NCBI GenBank assembly: GCA_963922205.1
Contig: CAWUHX010000419.1
Span: forward strand, 124,001 to 188,000
DNA: 64,000 nucleotides
From: Romanomermis culicivorax
Lineage: Eukaryota > Nematoda > Enoplea > Mermithida > Mermithidae
Reading direction: 5' to 3'
In this document: in pieces, positions 33,624-47,459 of the stretch
Layout: the number at the start of each line of letters is the position of its first letter
How positions within the stretch are numbered: the first letter of the stretch is position 1
Program-made: the position numbers and the translations under genes
Notes under the pieces: generated by a model
The model's database searches: none
Told to the model about the DNA's origin: nothing
The model's input: the letters and a program-made list of their open reading frames with translations, nothing else

Positions 33624-36600
33624 ATGGCTCTGAAACAGCTTGTTGGTCAAAGTAAGTTAATCATTATACTTCATGTATGGACTTCTAGGTTACGGTATTT
33701 TTTAGTCAACCTGCAATGTTCGTCCTGAGAATAATTGTACGAGACAATCAAATCAACTGTAGAAGTACTATCATAGGTTCAATGATGCATAGCTGAAAAT
33801 CTGGCATTATGTAAAATCAGCATTATTTGATTCTCCGAATTGCAACAAGATTTTCTGGGATCTGGATTTAATTTTGGAGTGTATAACTAATTCTGTTGGA
33901 TAGATCGAATTTTAGATGGAGATTGAGTGCAAAAAATTAAGTAGAAAAAATAATTCCTTGATTATTTTATAGGTTAAGATAGACATGCACGACAAGAATT
34001 TTCCAGGGGGAAGGGTCCTCGAACTTTCTATCGAAGGGGGTGGGGGTTGGTGAGCAGAAAAAGCTCCACAAACATGTTTTTCATACAAAATATGCATAAA
34101 AATCACCAAAAAACTGTCTCTGAAATAGTTCAGGGAGAGGGTTTGACGATTTTTTCGGGCCACAGGGATATCCAGGGTCTCAGATAAGAGCGTTTACCCC
34201 GCTACCTTCCTATGTGTATCTATGCGTGAAAATGTTTTCTGTAGAATAAAATAATGCTTCGATATATTTAGTGTACATACAGTAAGATTAGTTGATATGC
34301 TATACCAGTTGAGGATTCCTTATTTTCATTGCCGAAATACGAAGTTATACTCACCACCAAGGCCGTATTTAGAGGGGGCGGGGGGGGCGGCCGCCACCGC
34401 TGTTCATTTTTTTAAAGGTACAAAACACAGGATAAAGGCCACAATAATCTAGAACAAAAATATTGTTCTCAATTTTACACATATACCGATTGAATTGAAG
34501 ACTTTTCCAGCTCTTCGGCGCATCATGTCTCATTCCACTCACTTCACCTAATGCGTTTTACGAAAAAGTCATATAGTCAGCCGACCTCCGCCCCCCTCCC
34601 CTAAAAAAAATTCCTGGATACGGGCCTGCTCACCATATCATAAAAAACTGTCAGAAAAGGTTGAATGTCATTACGCATGATTAGTAGGAACACGATGGTG
34701 AATACCATTTAGAGAAACAGTTGTTTAGTGACTTTCTCGAGCACTAATTAGCACCAAAATAGGGTGGATACGACCTTAGCTCGTTAGCATCACTTGCTGT
34801 TTGTTAATGTGTTTGTGAAATTTCATCGTCCATCGAGCACTAGCAGATATATACTAATTGAACTGAATGTGTTAGAAAAAAATCTCGTTTTCGGAGCAAT
34901 TTTATATTTTGATTTACCCAATTCCAGAGCGTATTAAATTGAGGGGAAGTGCTATAGGACCCTCAAATCGTCGGCCATATGGCTAGCCATTTTGCGATCC
35001 CGCAGGATTTTCCAATCCTATATAGTAGTCATAGGGACCTCATACATTTTGTCAGAAAAAATACTGAAACATGTCGATTTTTTAATGAAAAAATTTTTTA
35101 ACAAAGTATGGTCAAAAACGTCAATTTTCTCGGCGCTTTTTTCCTTTAGAGACCCTTCTACATAAAATTTTGGGGAATCAATGAACCCCGGCGCAAAAAA
35201 GTCGCCCTACCCGCCAGACCTCGGAGCCCCGGTACATGTATGGTTCGTATTATGCGAAGTGGCATTTTCGAGGAAAGCTTTTCCTTCGACATAGCATCCC
35301 TCTTCTTCATTCGAAACATTTGAATCTCTAACAGCTTCACCCATCGACGCATGTTTCCGGTTCACGCTCACCAAACTTACACGATCGTTTTGTCTACTCG
35401 AAGTTTCCGTTTTAATGTGTACGTGTTCGTTCACTTTTGAGGGTAGTTTAGTAACAAGAAACAATTTCCATATTGTACCTAAAAGCCGAGCCTGCATTGC
35501 TTCCAAACACTTTTTATCGATTTGTGCTTCATATAAAGCCTTATTGCTTATTCTTGTAAGCTTAAAAAGTACGATCAAGCTTCACCCGGCTCGACGCTAA
35601 GCGTTCTAGAATAAAAACACCAAATACTAGAGCTAATTTTCATCAATCCTGTGTATACACGTAATGACTGTATTACGGTTAGTTACGTTTTTCCGATTTT
35701 TTGGAAAACGAAAAAGCTTGTTTCAAGAATCATGAACTTGTTTTTGAAGGCAAATAAACGACCTGACTTTATATATAACCTAACAAATGACATGATAATA
35801 GAGAGATTTGGCCATATCTGGACAGCTCAAGTGGATGCAACTCGGTACCAAATGAGCTTTAAAATACATTTCAATTGCATTAGGTCTATTTTCTACGACA
35901 TAAACATACTAACAACCGAGTTTCTACACGGATTTGACTTGGCAATCACAGAAGCGATTTGGGAACCAACTTTCTGGACTAGATAGTACCAGATGAACCA
36001 ATCTGTCCAGGTATAGATTTGGCTAGTGGAAGGGCATATACTTCATGAATCTGACAGTCCACTGAATCCATACATGCACATAAAAGGTAGGGGGTAAACC
36101 CTCCTACTTAAGACCATGGACACATCCCTGACCCGAAAAAATTGTCAGACACCTCCCTGATCTTTTCAGTTTTATTGATGATTTTTATACATATCTTGTA
36201 TGAAAAACATGCTTGCGGAGCTTTTTTTGTCTTTCTGCTCACCCACCCCACCCTTCTCGATGGAAAGTCCGAGGACTCTCCTCCTAGAAAATTCTTGCCG
36301 TACAAGTCTGACTGGACTTTGCCCGAGTAGCGAACATACAAGCACGTGGGGGGTTCCATCATTTAAGAAAAATTAATTATGATCCTACTGCAAAGTGTAC
36401 TTTACCAAAGATGCAGGGTACCTGAAAGGAGCAATATTAGTATACAGGGCCGTACACAAGGGGGGCGGAGGCGTCCGCCCCCCCCCCCCCCCCATTAAGG
36501 CAGCATACAAACAGTGTATTGCGTAAAATCAACGTTTTCTGGGGCTATTCAGTAAAAAAAATTTAGTCCGCCCATCATGAAAAAATCCTGCGCACGGCCC

Positions 36601-39600
36601 TGTAAGTATACAAACCCAGGTCTTAAAATCAACAGGGTTTCTTCAAATTTGAAAAACATGCAAAAATAGGCAACGACAGCCCTCTGGAATCTCAACAACT
36701 CTTGGATCCAAAATCTATATATTTTGTAGGTGTGCATGGGGCCGAATTTCATCGGTAGATTTTGAGTGATACGGGGTACCACTCAATGCATTGTGGAGGG
36801 CATTGCGTCAAACCTTTGCCTTAGGATTTTGCAAACCATGCTGTTGCCACTCGATCGGCATCAAAATGAGAATATACACCATTTCACTAATATAATGCTG
36901 ATGTTACTGTAAAAATTTCAAAACTTCAAGTTATTGGCCGCAGACATATGATTCGGAAAACCTGAGTGACAAGAGTCGAGTGGTGGAGGAAATTTCGGCT
37001 GTTTGAGGGTCCTGTACTTCTGGCTCGTGGATTCTGAACTATCTTGTTTAACTCATTGGTAGCTCTCATGACGAACAATATTTTGCATATCTTCTTTGTT
37101 AAATGAAACTAATCACGGGTGCGATATAGAGAGAAATTTTAACTCAAAGTTTGGGTTACCATCGTCTAACGCAGAGTAACCTGATTCAAACTTCCTCATA
37201 AATTTACCAATGAAACTTGGCCCCATTCACGTAGGGGGTAGAAGAAGTAAACCCTCCTACCTGCGATGCTGGACACCCCCTGATCCGAGAAAATCGTCTA
37301 ACACCCCCCGAAATTTTTCTACGACAGTTTTTTGATAATTTTTATAATATTTTGTATGAAAAACATGCTTGTGAACCTTTTTGTATTTTTCCTCACCCAC
37401 CCCCATCGGCCTCCTCCCTTGCCTAGAAAATTCTTGCCGTGCATGTCTGCTTTCATTGATTGCCTTGTCCCCCCAAACGATTAGTATGATCTGAATCTAG
37501 CCGTCCATTTGCATCCATTGTACAAATCTGCTCCTATCAAAATTGAGTTGTGTTTTGGGCTCATCTTAATATGCAAATATTGCTAATTTTTCTGGCATCT
37601 ACTAACATTTTTACATTAATACAAAGAAAATGTTAGTTTTAGTGTTTCGGCCCGTTCGGAGTACTCTGCTGTTTTTAGGAATTCTAACAGACGTCATTCG
37701 CCCGTTGAAAAAGCCTGGCAAAGGTCAAGCATGGAACGTCTTGGTTGTAGATAAACTGTCCAATAGAATGATAAGTGCTTGCTGTCGGATGAGAAATCTG
37801 ACAGACGAAGGAATAACGCGTAAGATCCTGTTTTTTTATGTCACGTCATTAGAATAATTACAAGATCGCCGGTTTTTCTTACATTTTTATTTCTAAATTC
37901 ACTGATTTGAATACGTTGTGAAACCGTCGTCGTAGTATTCACAGAGTAAATAACAAAGACTTCAGCAAGATAAACACCCTGGCTAAATCTAGCCTTTGAA
38001 AATTTTGATTGTGTCCAATGGAAAAAAGTTCAATCTTCCTGTTGAGAAGCGAAGTCTTGGTCTCAAAAAATGGCGATTTCGATAAAATAAAAAATAAAAC
38101 CTGTAATGGTATTCAAAAAGGTGAATCGTTCTTGATCAAAATTTAAAATATTGATAAGCTAGAGCATTTTTTTAAATCGCAAAATATGTCTTTTTTTGTA
38201 ATAGTTTAGAAAGAGAAGTTTTCATTCTTCTCTTGGGATCTGTTTTGTCACTTTCTCATAGTTTTTCATTTGAAGTCGTAGAGGATTTGCATAAAACTCG
38301 ACAACCCCTGCCGGCTTTGGATTGTATTTACTTGTTAGCTCCTACAAGGGACGGTATTGAACGTATGATTTGCGATTTTGCTGGAAAACATATGTATAAA
38401 GCGGCTCATGTATTTTTCACAGAAGGTGAGGACTACAGTATTTGCAGGTTTTTGGCTTAGTTTGACAGATATGTTGGTTGACCTGTACAAATTTGCCGTT
38501 TTGTTCTTGTTTATCTCGTTGGTATTCATGCAAAAATTACTAAACGAAGTTTGATTTTCGAAATTTCGAAGATAAAAAACGAAGATCGAAATTTCAAAAA
38601 TGTCTATTTGACATAGTTTTTAGAAAATTTGAATATTTAGCATGCCCTGACGAATTGTTCAATCAATTGTCGAAAAGTGGAATGGCTAAATGGATCAAAA
38701 CATTGAAGGAAATCAATATAGCGTTCACGCCTTACGAATCTCAAGTAATTCGATCATTTTTATTTCGGAAATGGAATGACTTTTCATGAAAATTTCTGAA
38801 TTTTCAAATCGATAGTGAGGAATATAAAAAACCGTTGAACAGCCTGCATAATGCTCCAGCGTTAACATTCGCCAACTTCCTTAGGTTTTCACTCTGGACA
38901 GTCCCGACACGTTCCAGCTATTCTATTGTCCGCAAAAACAACCGGTTCTTATAACAAATATGGAACGTCTAGCTGAACAGATAGCTACGGCCTGCGCCAC
39001 ATTGGGAGAATATCCTAGCGTTCGATATCGCAGTGATTTTGACCGTAACGCCGATTTAGCGCACTTGGTGCAACAAAAATTGGATGCATATAAAGCTGAT
39101 GAGCCAACCATGGGTGAAGTGAGTTAAAGATTCATGCTTTTTCCAAATGCAGTCTGGCGCCACCTGAAGTTTTCATAGCTGTTTTTTTCAATCAAAATTC
39201 AAAATCCTCCAATGTTACTCTTTTGAATTTGTGCGTATCAGAAGCTTTCGATAGATTCATTTTATGAGGTTAAACTTATTAAGAACGTGACCGACAATCT
39301 CCTTTGCTGATTACTTTCGGTAATGCGACTTCTTTGTAGAATTTTCGTGTTCGTGTACTAAATGCATAATATTAATTTTATTTTTCAAACTCATATTGTA
39401 TAATACTGCTTAGTTCATTGAATCAGTACAGGTCATACGAAAAGGATGCGTTCTTGTTAAATGTTCAAAATTCACTAACATCATGGTTCTTTTTGCTAAT
39501 GAACTTGGGCTTGTGCTAATAAAAATTTGAGTCGTGCTGAGAAAAAGTAATACAAATTAAGGAAAGTTAGCGGCCGTGCTAATGGGACCGGTGCTAAAAA

Positions 39601-42600
39601 ACCCTGACTAGAATAATTCAAATTTTCATAATTGGGACGTCTTTTTTTGAAGCGATATTTTTATTCGATAAATTTTAAAATTATTATTAGACCTTTCTTA
39701 CATTAGGGTCCTGAAAAATCGCGATCAATTTTACTTATTTTGGACAGAGGTTTTGATGGAATCAGCCCTCTGCTCCACGAATTGACATTCCAAGCTATGG
39801 CCTACGACTTGTTTGAAATTGAAAATGACGTCTTCAGGTAAAGTTTCATTTCCACTTTACTAAGCTTTTTACGGAATAGAGTTATAAAGAGAATATAGAT
39901 GTTAATCCCAAATCGAGTATACACCTTTGACTTTGAAATTACAGAGTACAGAAACAATTTTACAAGTAATTTACAAATGTATTCTCAATTTAAAAGCTAT
40001 GGATTTTTTAGAATGTATATAATAAAGGAGCGGGTCTAAGGAATGTAAAGCACGGGGACGCATTATAATGACAGGAGTTAACCGCTGCAGCTGTAAGTGG
40101 AATAAATGTATTGTATTTATTTCATATTGAACGAAGGTAGATCGCTGGGAAATACTGTTTTTAGTCCTCTAGAGTGCTGAAATACAGCCCTGATGCCATG
40201 TGATACCTTCTATTCTCCTGTGTGCAGTATTCTTTTTTCACACGCCTTGAAAATTTTTTTTAATTTCATCCGAGTTAAAATCGCACAAAGAATGCGTAAA
40301 ATGACCCCAAAAATTATAGATTCTCAGCTAAAGCGTCAATTATTGGGCGAAAAAATAATCACTTTCGCTGACATTTCTGTGATTGGAGCTGAAAATTTAC
40401 GAATTTAAATTTATTCTCCATTACCACCGGGAACATTTATGGGTTTTTATATTCTAGAATGCTGGAAAATGAATCTTCTCTACGTTTACCGCCAAAGGAC
40501 AGCTTGGAATTTTCAATCTAGAATTAAGTTGTCATCGTTTTCCAATATTAAAATTTATGTTTAAAAAACTGAGCGAGATAGAAATTTCTGAAGATTAATC
40601 GAAAAATCTCTATTTTCATCAAAATTTATACAGAAAACTGAAGACTACCAAATAAAATAATGAAAACTGTCGACGGTTAGCCGATAAGTAAGAGTAGACA
40701 TGCTAAGGCCGCTCCTGAGTTAAATTATAGCAAATAATGCCTATTCTTCCGAAATTCAATTTTTTGTCAGTTTCTGCAGTAGATACGTTCAAAATGTCGA
40801 TACTTCCACAATATGGCCTTTTTTGGCTGATCATGAGTATTTCTATCACACAATTCTTATTGCATTATCAAGCTTGTAATCAGATGCATTTTTCCATAAT
40901 CTTAGATACGAAACTGGCGCTGGCAACGATCATATTGAAAAAGAAGTTCTTTTGGACGAAACGGACGACATGTGGATTGAGTTGAGGCACAAACATATCG
41001 CCGTTGTATCGCAGTAAGTTTATTTCATGCTAAATGGTAACGGCGCTGGAGTTATTAAACTAAAATTATGTGTAAACTTTAGGGAGGTAACAAAATCCGT
41101 CAAAAAATTTTGCGAAGGCAAAAAAGGTTTGGCATCGGACACTAGAAGCATCAAAGATCTGTCAAATTTGATAAAGCGAATGCCGCAGTATCAAAAAGAA
41201 TTGAATAGATACAGTACTCACTTACATTTGGCCGAAAAATGCATGCAGCGTTATCAATCGGGCATTGATAAATTGTGCAAAGTCGAGCAAGTAACTTTCT
41301 TTTTGTTAATTAGGTCTCAACATACCAACTGCAATTCGGAATATTCTAGTATGTAAACTTCATTTATGAGAATAAATCGTAGTTTTTCGTAGTCAGGCGT
41401 TTTGTCATTATTAAAGCTATTATTCTATTGATTTTTGCATGTGAAGGACTAAAATGTATTTTTTCGTAAAGCGATTTATAACGGAAAAGCCGTTCTTTGT
41501 TTATATCACATTATTTTCTATTATATTTCACTATTTGAAGTACAGAATTTTAAAGAAAATTAATCACTCATAATGGTGTATGCGCATGATTAGTTTCAAA
41601 GTATTTTAATCGAAAAATTATTAAAAATTTATCGTTCAATGCTAGTTTAATCAAACAAAGTCGATCCTTCATAGAGTGTCGCGTTTTTAAAACTTTGGAC
41701 TAGCATGAGTTCTGAATTTTCTGCGGATTGTAATTAAAAGTAATAAATCTGAATAAAATGGAATATATTTCGTACAGCTTCATCTATCCGTACATGTTTA
41801 AGGATCTGGCTATGGGAGTCGATGCTGAAGGTGAACGCATCAAAGATCCGGTTAAACTAATGACACCATTGGTAATTGATCCCGCCGTCGAACAGAATGA
41901 TAAGATTCGATTAATACTACTGCATACGTTGACCCGGAACGGTAAATTTTATATGAATCATATCACTTTTTATTTAATTTATAAACAAAACATTAAAATA
42001 GCAGCTGACAAATTATTGAAAAAATAGATTCGCAGATCTAGTTCCGTCTTCTGTCTACTTATCGAACTAATGAGAGTATCCGAGTGAGCGAAAATTCTCA
42101 AGAAAAGAATATATTACTTTTTTGTTGGGAGTTGAAGCTGGGGATAAATGCTCTCCATCCTTATAAATCGTCGATCTATACTCGTCCTGTTGATGCGATT
42201 TCAAATTACTCTTAGGTATTTCGGACGACAATTTGAGTAAAGTAATACAACACGCTAACATTCCTGCTGCCGAAAAATCTACGATTACGAATATGGGATA
42301 TCTGGGGCTGAATATTGTTACTGACGTAAGTGTGATTATTATCATAGGTTGATAAAAATGAGAAAGCTTATAAAAAATCATCAAAAAATTCGCAGTCGAA
42401 CGATTTACGACCAGATTTTTTGTTTACCTCTATCTGAACCACGCTGAAATGACTGAAAAAATTCTGCCTCTGCAGTTTTTTGTCTGTTTTGAATTGAAAA
42501 GATTTTTAAAAATCCAGCAGTATTGTGGTTTATTCCAAGCCTATTTTGTTTACTAAGGAATAATGTCTTTCTGCTTTGACACGGTTAGAATATGTTAACA

Positions 42601-45600
42601 GTGATATTGCGTTTTTTCCTGCAGCAATTGGCTTAAAATATCGTTTTGGAATTACTTAAAACACTTTTTTTATTAATTAACCACGAGTTTTACTTAAAAT
42701 TTCAAGTATTCTAAGTAATCTTTGGCAGCGTAAGAATGACAAATGTTGAAAAACGACAAGTACGTGAAGCAACAGATTCACACTCAGACATGATAATTTG
42801 AGACAATTGACATTTGTTATCAAAAAACATAAATTATGACATAATTACTAAATCGGCGCGTAGTGCTGGAAAAGTTTCCACATTTTAACTTCCTGAAATG
42901 CTGGATGGCGGATAATGCACCTTTTCGTCAATTTTTCAGCAGAATCACACTAAATATTGACAACTTATCGACCAATAATACCAGCTCTGTGCGTTGAATA
43001 CCTAGAACAACAAAAAACACCACATAAAAATGCATGAAAATGCCTGATTACGATTGCCGTAATGGTGATTAGGGAATGACGCTTTTGAGCTGGACTCGTA
43101 TATATACATTTGACTTGTAATTTCCAAAATTACATTATGTAAATTCTGCTTCGGAACTACATATTGTCATAAAAGTTGATAGTCTAATCTTGGGAATTCG
43201 AGATAGTTAAACTCTATTTCTGTTGTTAATTTCTCGAACGAAATTAAGTCGCAAACATAGACAATGTATAATTTTATGATTCAATAATAGCCCCGCTGAA
43301 CAATTTGTGATTTTTGAATTTGGAAAATTTTTTGTCTATTCCGTAAATAATATTTAACGTGCAAATTTTTATAGGTTTTTAAATCAAATTTTTTTCTGGA
43401 CAAAGTTATTGTCTTCCACAATGTAGAAGCGCTCGAAGTGATTAATATTGTTTGAAAACATAATGGGTGTATATTTTTGTGACTGCCATTACCAGAATTT
43501 TTCAAACACTTATTGCAAACATTCTAGGCTGGTAAGAAGCGTGTCTGGCAGCCCATCAGAAAAGAAAGAATTGAACAAACTTATCAAACTTCTAGGTGGA
43601 CGCCCGTTCTGAAAGATGTTCTCGAAGTATGTTAAGCTGAAGAAATAATCATTCCTTGTTTTTTATTCAATCATGTGCTTTCAAAGGATGCTATCGACGA
43701 TAAATTGGACACGAAGCATTTTCCATATTTAGCCGGACGTCAGTCTATACCGCAATACCAAAGAACTGCTCCTACTAGGTATAAAAAATTCGTAGTTTAT
43801 TAAGTTATGACAGGGGCATAGTTCTATTGCTTGTAAATTTTTGCCTTATCCTATAACAACCCGAAATCGAGCATCAAGTCACTCTGAAATTGAAAAATAA
43901 ACATTTCTTTTCTAGTTTTCTTTGAACTAGGAAAGAGAAATGTTTATATTTAAATTTCAGAAATTATAAGTTTAAAATCATCTCTTGCAGCATATCTAAG
44001 AAGTCCGACCAGTTGGGGAGGATCGAAATAAGTGGAAAACTTTCCCAAAAAAGGTGCTTTTTCCCCGATTTTTCCTAACTTTTCCGAGTTTGAGGGGGTT
44101 GGGTATAGAGTTGACCAAGTTGGTGCCCCCCCCCCCAATCCCCCATTACAGGTATGTCTTGCGGAATTGTAAATGCATACTCATAGAAAAAAATTCAATT
44201 TCCTTCAAAAGTATTTCACTGGAAGAGTACGTTGTTTGATCCAGAGTTCGATTGTTTCATACGTAGCTATTTCTCAAGGCATCTCATTCATAATACAAAA
44301 AAAACTTTGTTCCTGACTGAGTTCGGATATTTGTGCCGTTTTTCAGCGCCAGATACGGCCAATGGCACAAGGAACGTGGCCAACAGGTTCAATATAGATC
44401 ATCTGGACCGCGCATTATAGTTTATATTGTCGGTGGAGTGACGTATTCGGAGACCAGAGTCGCCTATGAAATCACTCGCGATAAGAAACCGTGGGAAGTG
44501 ATCATCGGTGAGATGTTTAATTTCAACTAACTTTCAGAAATTGTGTAATTCAACTTTTTATCTTTCGGAAACTAAAGAATCAAAACCAAAAATTATAGCA
44601 ATAATTCAAATGAATACCTGATAAACCAGAATGTGCTGAAAAATCATCAAGTTGACTAGTCCAGTTGTTTCGAAAAATGAGCAAAACTTGAAAAGTTCAG
44701 GCAAATTTTTTCTCAAATTTCAACCGTCAAAGACTAGTTGCTATATTATTCGAAATATTTCGAATTTAAATGATTTCGAAAGTTTCTATCTCAAATTTTA
44801 CTGATATGTACATCACAATAGTAAATTTCTTGATTTCATGGGCCGAACGATGAAAATGAAAACATTTTTTGTTTCGGGTGCATTCATGCATTTTAGTAAA
44901 AGAATGACCTGTAAAATTGAAAGAGTCTGCTGTATGTTACTCGCGTAACATATATCGGACTCAAAAAGCAGGGGCAGCACGGTTTTTAATTTTTGAGTTT
45001 AAAGGTTGACCAAAATTTAAGGAGGGATCATTGGGGAAAAAACTTCGTAACTTTTAACTCAAAGATCTGATACGTTGTTCAAAAAGTAGTTCTTGTAGCA
45101 GACTGTCCATAAAGAGAAGTGCGATGGGGTATTACCCCTACCCGCAGTTCTACAAGTTAAGACTGGTTGCATAATTTTTGGACAAAGTGGCTTGTTTTTT
45201 GACATTTAACTGCGCTACCCCAGCAAATTTTCAACATTACCCCTACCTGAAAATCTGACCTTGGAACCTCAGTCATATAGTCTAAAAGTTCATTAAAAAT
45301 TCGAATTCGTAGCGCCAATCATCGAATTTTGACTTTTTTGTACAGGGGAACATACATGTAATTGGGGGGAAGTGCTATTGGAAACCCCCCCCCCCCCCCC
45401 AGAAATCGTCCACCATATGGCTAGCCATTAGGTGACCCCCCCCCAGGATTTTCCAATCCTATGGCTAGCCATATGGTAGCCCTAGGGACCCCCATAGTTT
45501 TAGTAGGAAAAATACTGAAAAATGTCATTTTTTCATGAAAAATGTCAATTTTTGAACAAAAAATGGTCAAAAACGTCAATTTTCTCGGCGCCTCGCGCCA

Positions 45601-46268
45601 TAAGTGCATATTTTATCATCTTTTAGACAAAAATTACTACTTTTTGAACCGGTTTTCGGACATTTTTCATGAAAAAATCGAATTTTTTTTTCTTCAGGGA
45701 CCCCTCCCCCCAAAATTTTGGGAATTACTGACCCCCGGCCCCAAAAAAGTGTTCCAACCCCCCCCCCCCCCAGACCTCGGAGCTCCGTTACATGTATGCA
45801 GGGGAATCAGCTTTTTTCTCCCCGAAAAGGTGGGGCTCTACACACTAGCCCTCTGATATCCATATAATTAGCTGATCCTAGGCGGTTCTGGCCATATAAT
45901 CGACGATCCCTGATGGGTATTACTATGACACTCCAACTCCCCGATTACATGTATGTCGATTCAAACATAACAACTTGAACAACAAAATCTAAGGTCTTTT
46001 AAATACTGAATTCAGTTGAAAAATGTATCGCTCAAATATTTCTAGAAAATATCGTTTTTTGCTTTATTCGTGGCGCTTTGACATTGTGTTTAGAAACGAT
46101 TTTCATTGCTGGCCAACCACCCACGATACGATAGTCATAGACCGGGAAATAGTTGAATATTTTAGTAAATTTTATTCTTAATTTAAAGGTTCCGATCAAT
46201 TGCTAAGTCCTCGGAAATTCCTGGAAAATTTGAGCAAGCTGAGCCAACCGCCCACTTATTCAGAATGA
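33624..46268 (+). CDS. unc-18: UNC-18/Munc18-1 (syntaxin-binding protein), 14 exons
   Basis: A Sec1/Munc18 protein that binds syntaxin and the SNARE bundle to guide vesicle fusion at the plasma membrane. Exons: 33624-33651, 37679-37819, 38276-38425, 38641-38744, 38885-39118, 39707-39837, 40906-41013, 41083-41290, 41803-41941, 42216-42325, 43528-43626, 43687-43778, 44347-44507, 46189-46268. All junctions are GT-AG with matching phases and give 594 codons plus stop, the length of mammalian Munc18-1. Family marks include the start [97 protein letters not shown] and [16 protein letters not shown]. The start matches the conserved N-terminus. Intron 1 is 4 kb and, like introns 5, 12 and 13, holds MITEs or repeats. 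STXBP2/3-type relatives are less likely given the close neuronal-type match. Confidence 0.97.
34358..34628. mobile_element. MITE of the GGCCGT...ACGGCC family in unc-18 intron 1
   Basis: The ends CAAGGCCGTATTT and ATACGGGCCTG are flanked by CTCACCAC and CTCACCAT (8-bp duplication, one mismatch). The interior has G/C runs next to the ends. Relatives lie at 36445 and 60059. Confidence 0.75.
34928..35242. mobile_element. Diverged MITE of the TACATGTATG family in unc-18 intron 1
   Basis: It shares with the copy at 45351-45798 the order GAGGGGAAGTGCTAT, ATGGCTAGCCAT, GGATTTTCCAATCC, TTTTCTCGGCGC and CAGACCTCGGAGC, ending TACATGTATG. The left end is degraded, so the start is approximate. Confidence 0.7.
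36069..36310. mobile_element. MITE of the CATACATGCAC family in unc-18 intron 1
   Basis: It starts CATACATGCACATAAAAGG and ends GCCGTACAAGTCTG, with the same internal order as the copy at 31938. The flanks ACTGAATC/ACTGGACT suggest a decayed duplication. Confidence 0.65.
36445..36602. mobile_element. MITE of the CAGGGCCGT...ACGGCCCTG family in unc-18 intron 1
   Basis: 158 bp from CAGGGCCGTACACAAGG to CGCACGGCCCTG, with an 8-bp duplication TTAGTATA/TAAGTATA (one mismatch). A run of 15 or more C lies near the left end. The copy at 60059 has a perfect duplication. Confidence 0.8.
37218..37446. mobile_element. Diverged MITE of the CATACATGCAC family
   Basis: It contains the family's ACCCTCCTACCTG, CCCCTGATCCGAGAAAATCG, TTTGTATGAAAAACATGCTTG and CTTGCCGTGCATGTCTG blocks in order. 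The left end is not clear. Confidence 0.6.
39505..39605. repeat. GTGCTAA dispersed repeat, copy 1 (unc-18 intron 5)
   Basis: About 100 bp of GTGCTAATAAAAATTTGAGTC, AAGTAATACAAATTAAGG and CGTGCTAATGGGA. It is strongly similar to the copy at 59643-59760 in a cullin-3 intron, with looser relatives at 61790 and 62465. Confidence 0.75.
43991..44156. mobile_element. MITE of the CATACCTGTA family in unc-18 intron 12
   Basis: It runs from CATATCTAAG to TACAGGTATG and is flanked by TCTTGCAG and TCTTGCGG (8-bp duplication, one mismatch). It holds the family's CCGACCAGTTGGGG and GACCAAGTTGG blocks and a run of C. Confidence 0.8.
45351..45798. mobile_element. MITE of the TACATGTATG family in unc-18 intron 13
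   Basis: 448 bp from CATACATGTA to TACATGTATG with a perfect 8-bp duplication CAGGGGAA (45343-45350 and 45799-45806). It contains several C runs and a repeated ATGGCTAGCCAT palindrome. It lacks coding capacity. Confidence 0.9.
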
Positions 46269-46949
46269 ATAAAGTGAAGATGATTGAATGGACTGAATGT
46301 ACGTTTAATTATTCGAAAAGTAACGATTAGTTATTCTTTTTAATTGTGTCACATTTATTTTAATTCATTGGAACGTTTCATTCAACTAATATAGTCTCCA
46401 GCACATAAGCGAAAAATATAATTTTCGACCCTTTTTGTCGACAATACTCGTCGTTCTCGGAGGATGATTTTTGTGCGTTTATCCTCGACTGTACTGTGGT
46501 TCTTTTTCATACTTTTATGTTTATTTCTTCGCGCGAGGATATTCATTCTTCTGTGTTGTTGTAGTTGACTTCTTTCGGTCATTCCCCAAAATCTGTAATG
46601 TAACGACTTCCTATTATTATTGCTAGATTGTATACTTTGTATGTGCTTCGCCTATTTAAAAAATACAGAAGTTTTTCATTGTTAACTTTGAACAGAAATA
46701 TGATTATCACTTCTGCATTTTTCATAAAGCTGCTGTTTGTTCTCGCTTTAAAAATCGGTCTTCAGCTGTTGACTATACTCTAGCAACGGGAACAGTGCGC
46801 AATTTGCTGATTATCTTGAGCTTATAAGTCGTGAATTCAAAAAAGATCGACCGTATCGATCTCTTTCGGCGTAAAACAACAAAATTATGCGATTTCGAGG
46901 CACGATTTCTGGTTGGACTGAACTATACTTCTGTCCATGTGAATAACTC

Positions 46950-47340
46950 GTTCAAATATAATGTCCAGCCCGTGCGAGAAATGTCCAAAAAAAATTCGCA
47001 TGGCTAAAAAAATATTCGCTCTGCGCAGAAAAAGCTAAAATGACCAGCGCTGCGGCGCGACGCATCGAATTTTGAGATTTCAACTTTCCAAGGCACACCA
47101 ATTGTATCACGATCTTAACTCCCAATTTTTTCCATTAAATGAAGACCATGTGCAAATTTTTTTCTCATTTCCAACTTTTTTCCTAACAAATGGCCTTCAA
47201 TTCGGTCAAATTTCAATTGCTGGGTTTTCTCCGTGATACAGTACAGTGCGGGCACGCGCGGTAATTTGACAAGCGATGTATACTTTATTTCATCTTTTTC
47301 GGTTACAAGCATTTCAGAAAAAACAGACTATAGTTATACT
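46950..47340. repeat. Left inverted repeat flanking a tyrosine-recombinase ORF
   Basis: The reverse complement of this stretch matches, at roughly 80 per cent by eye, 49029-49172 (inner part) and 49788-50045 (outer part). Shared blocks include ATGCTTGTAACCGAAAAA, TTAGGAAAAAAGTTGGAAAT, GATCGTGATACAATTGGTGT and TTTTTTTTGGACATTTCTCG. The outer limit is approximate. Confidence 0.75.
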
Positions 47341-47459
47341 TATTTTGGGTATACTATAGGAAAACGATGCTCCCTGAGCATCTGTTTTTAATGAAACAGC
47401 ATCAGCTGTTTCTCCCTGCTACTTCACTTCGGGTGCTTTTCACTACAGCATAGTCGCTT

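Noticed and set aside
37630..37678. Start of unc-18 exon 2 at the ATG of the ORF here
   Set aside because: The conserved N-terminus is encoded by exon 1 at 33624, and the acceptor at 37678 joins it in phase to give the family sequence.
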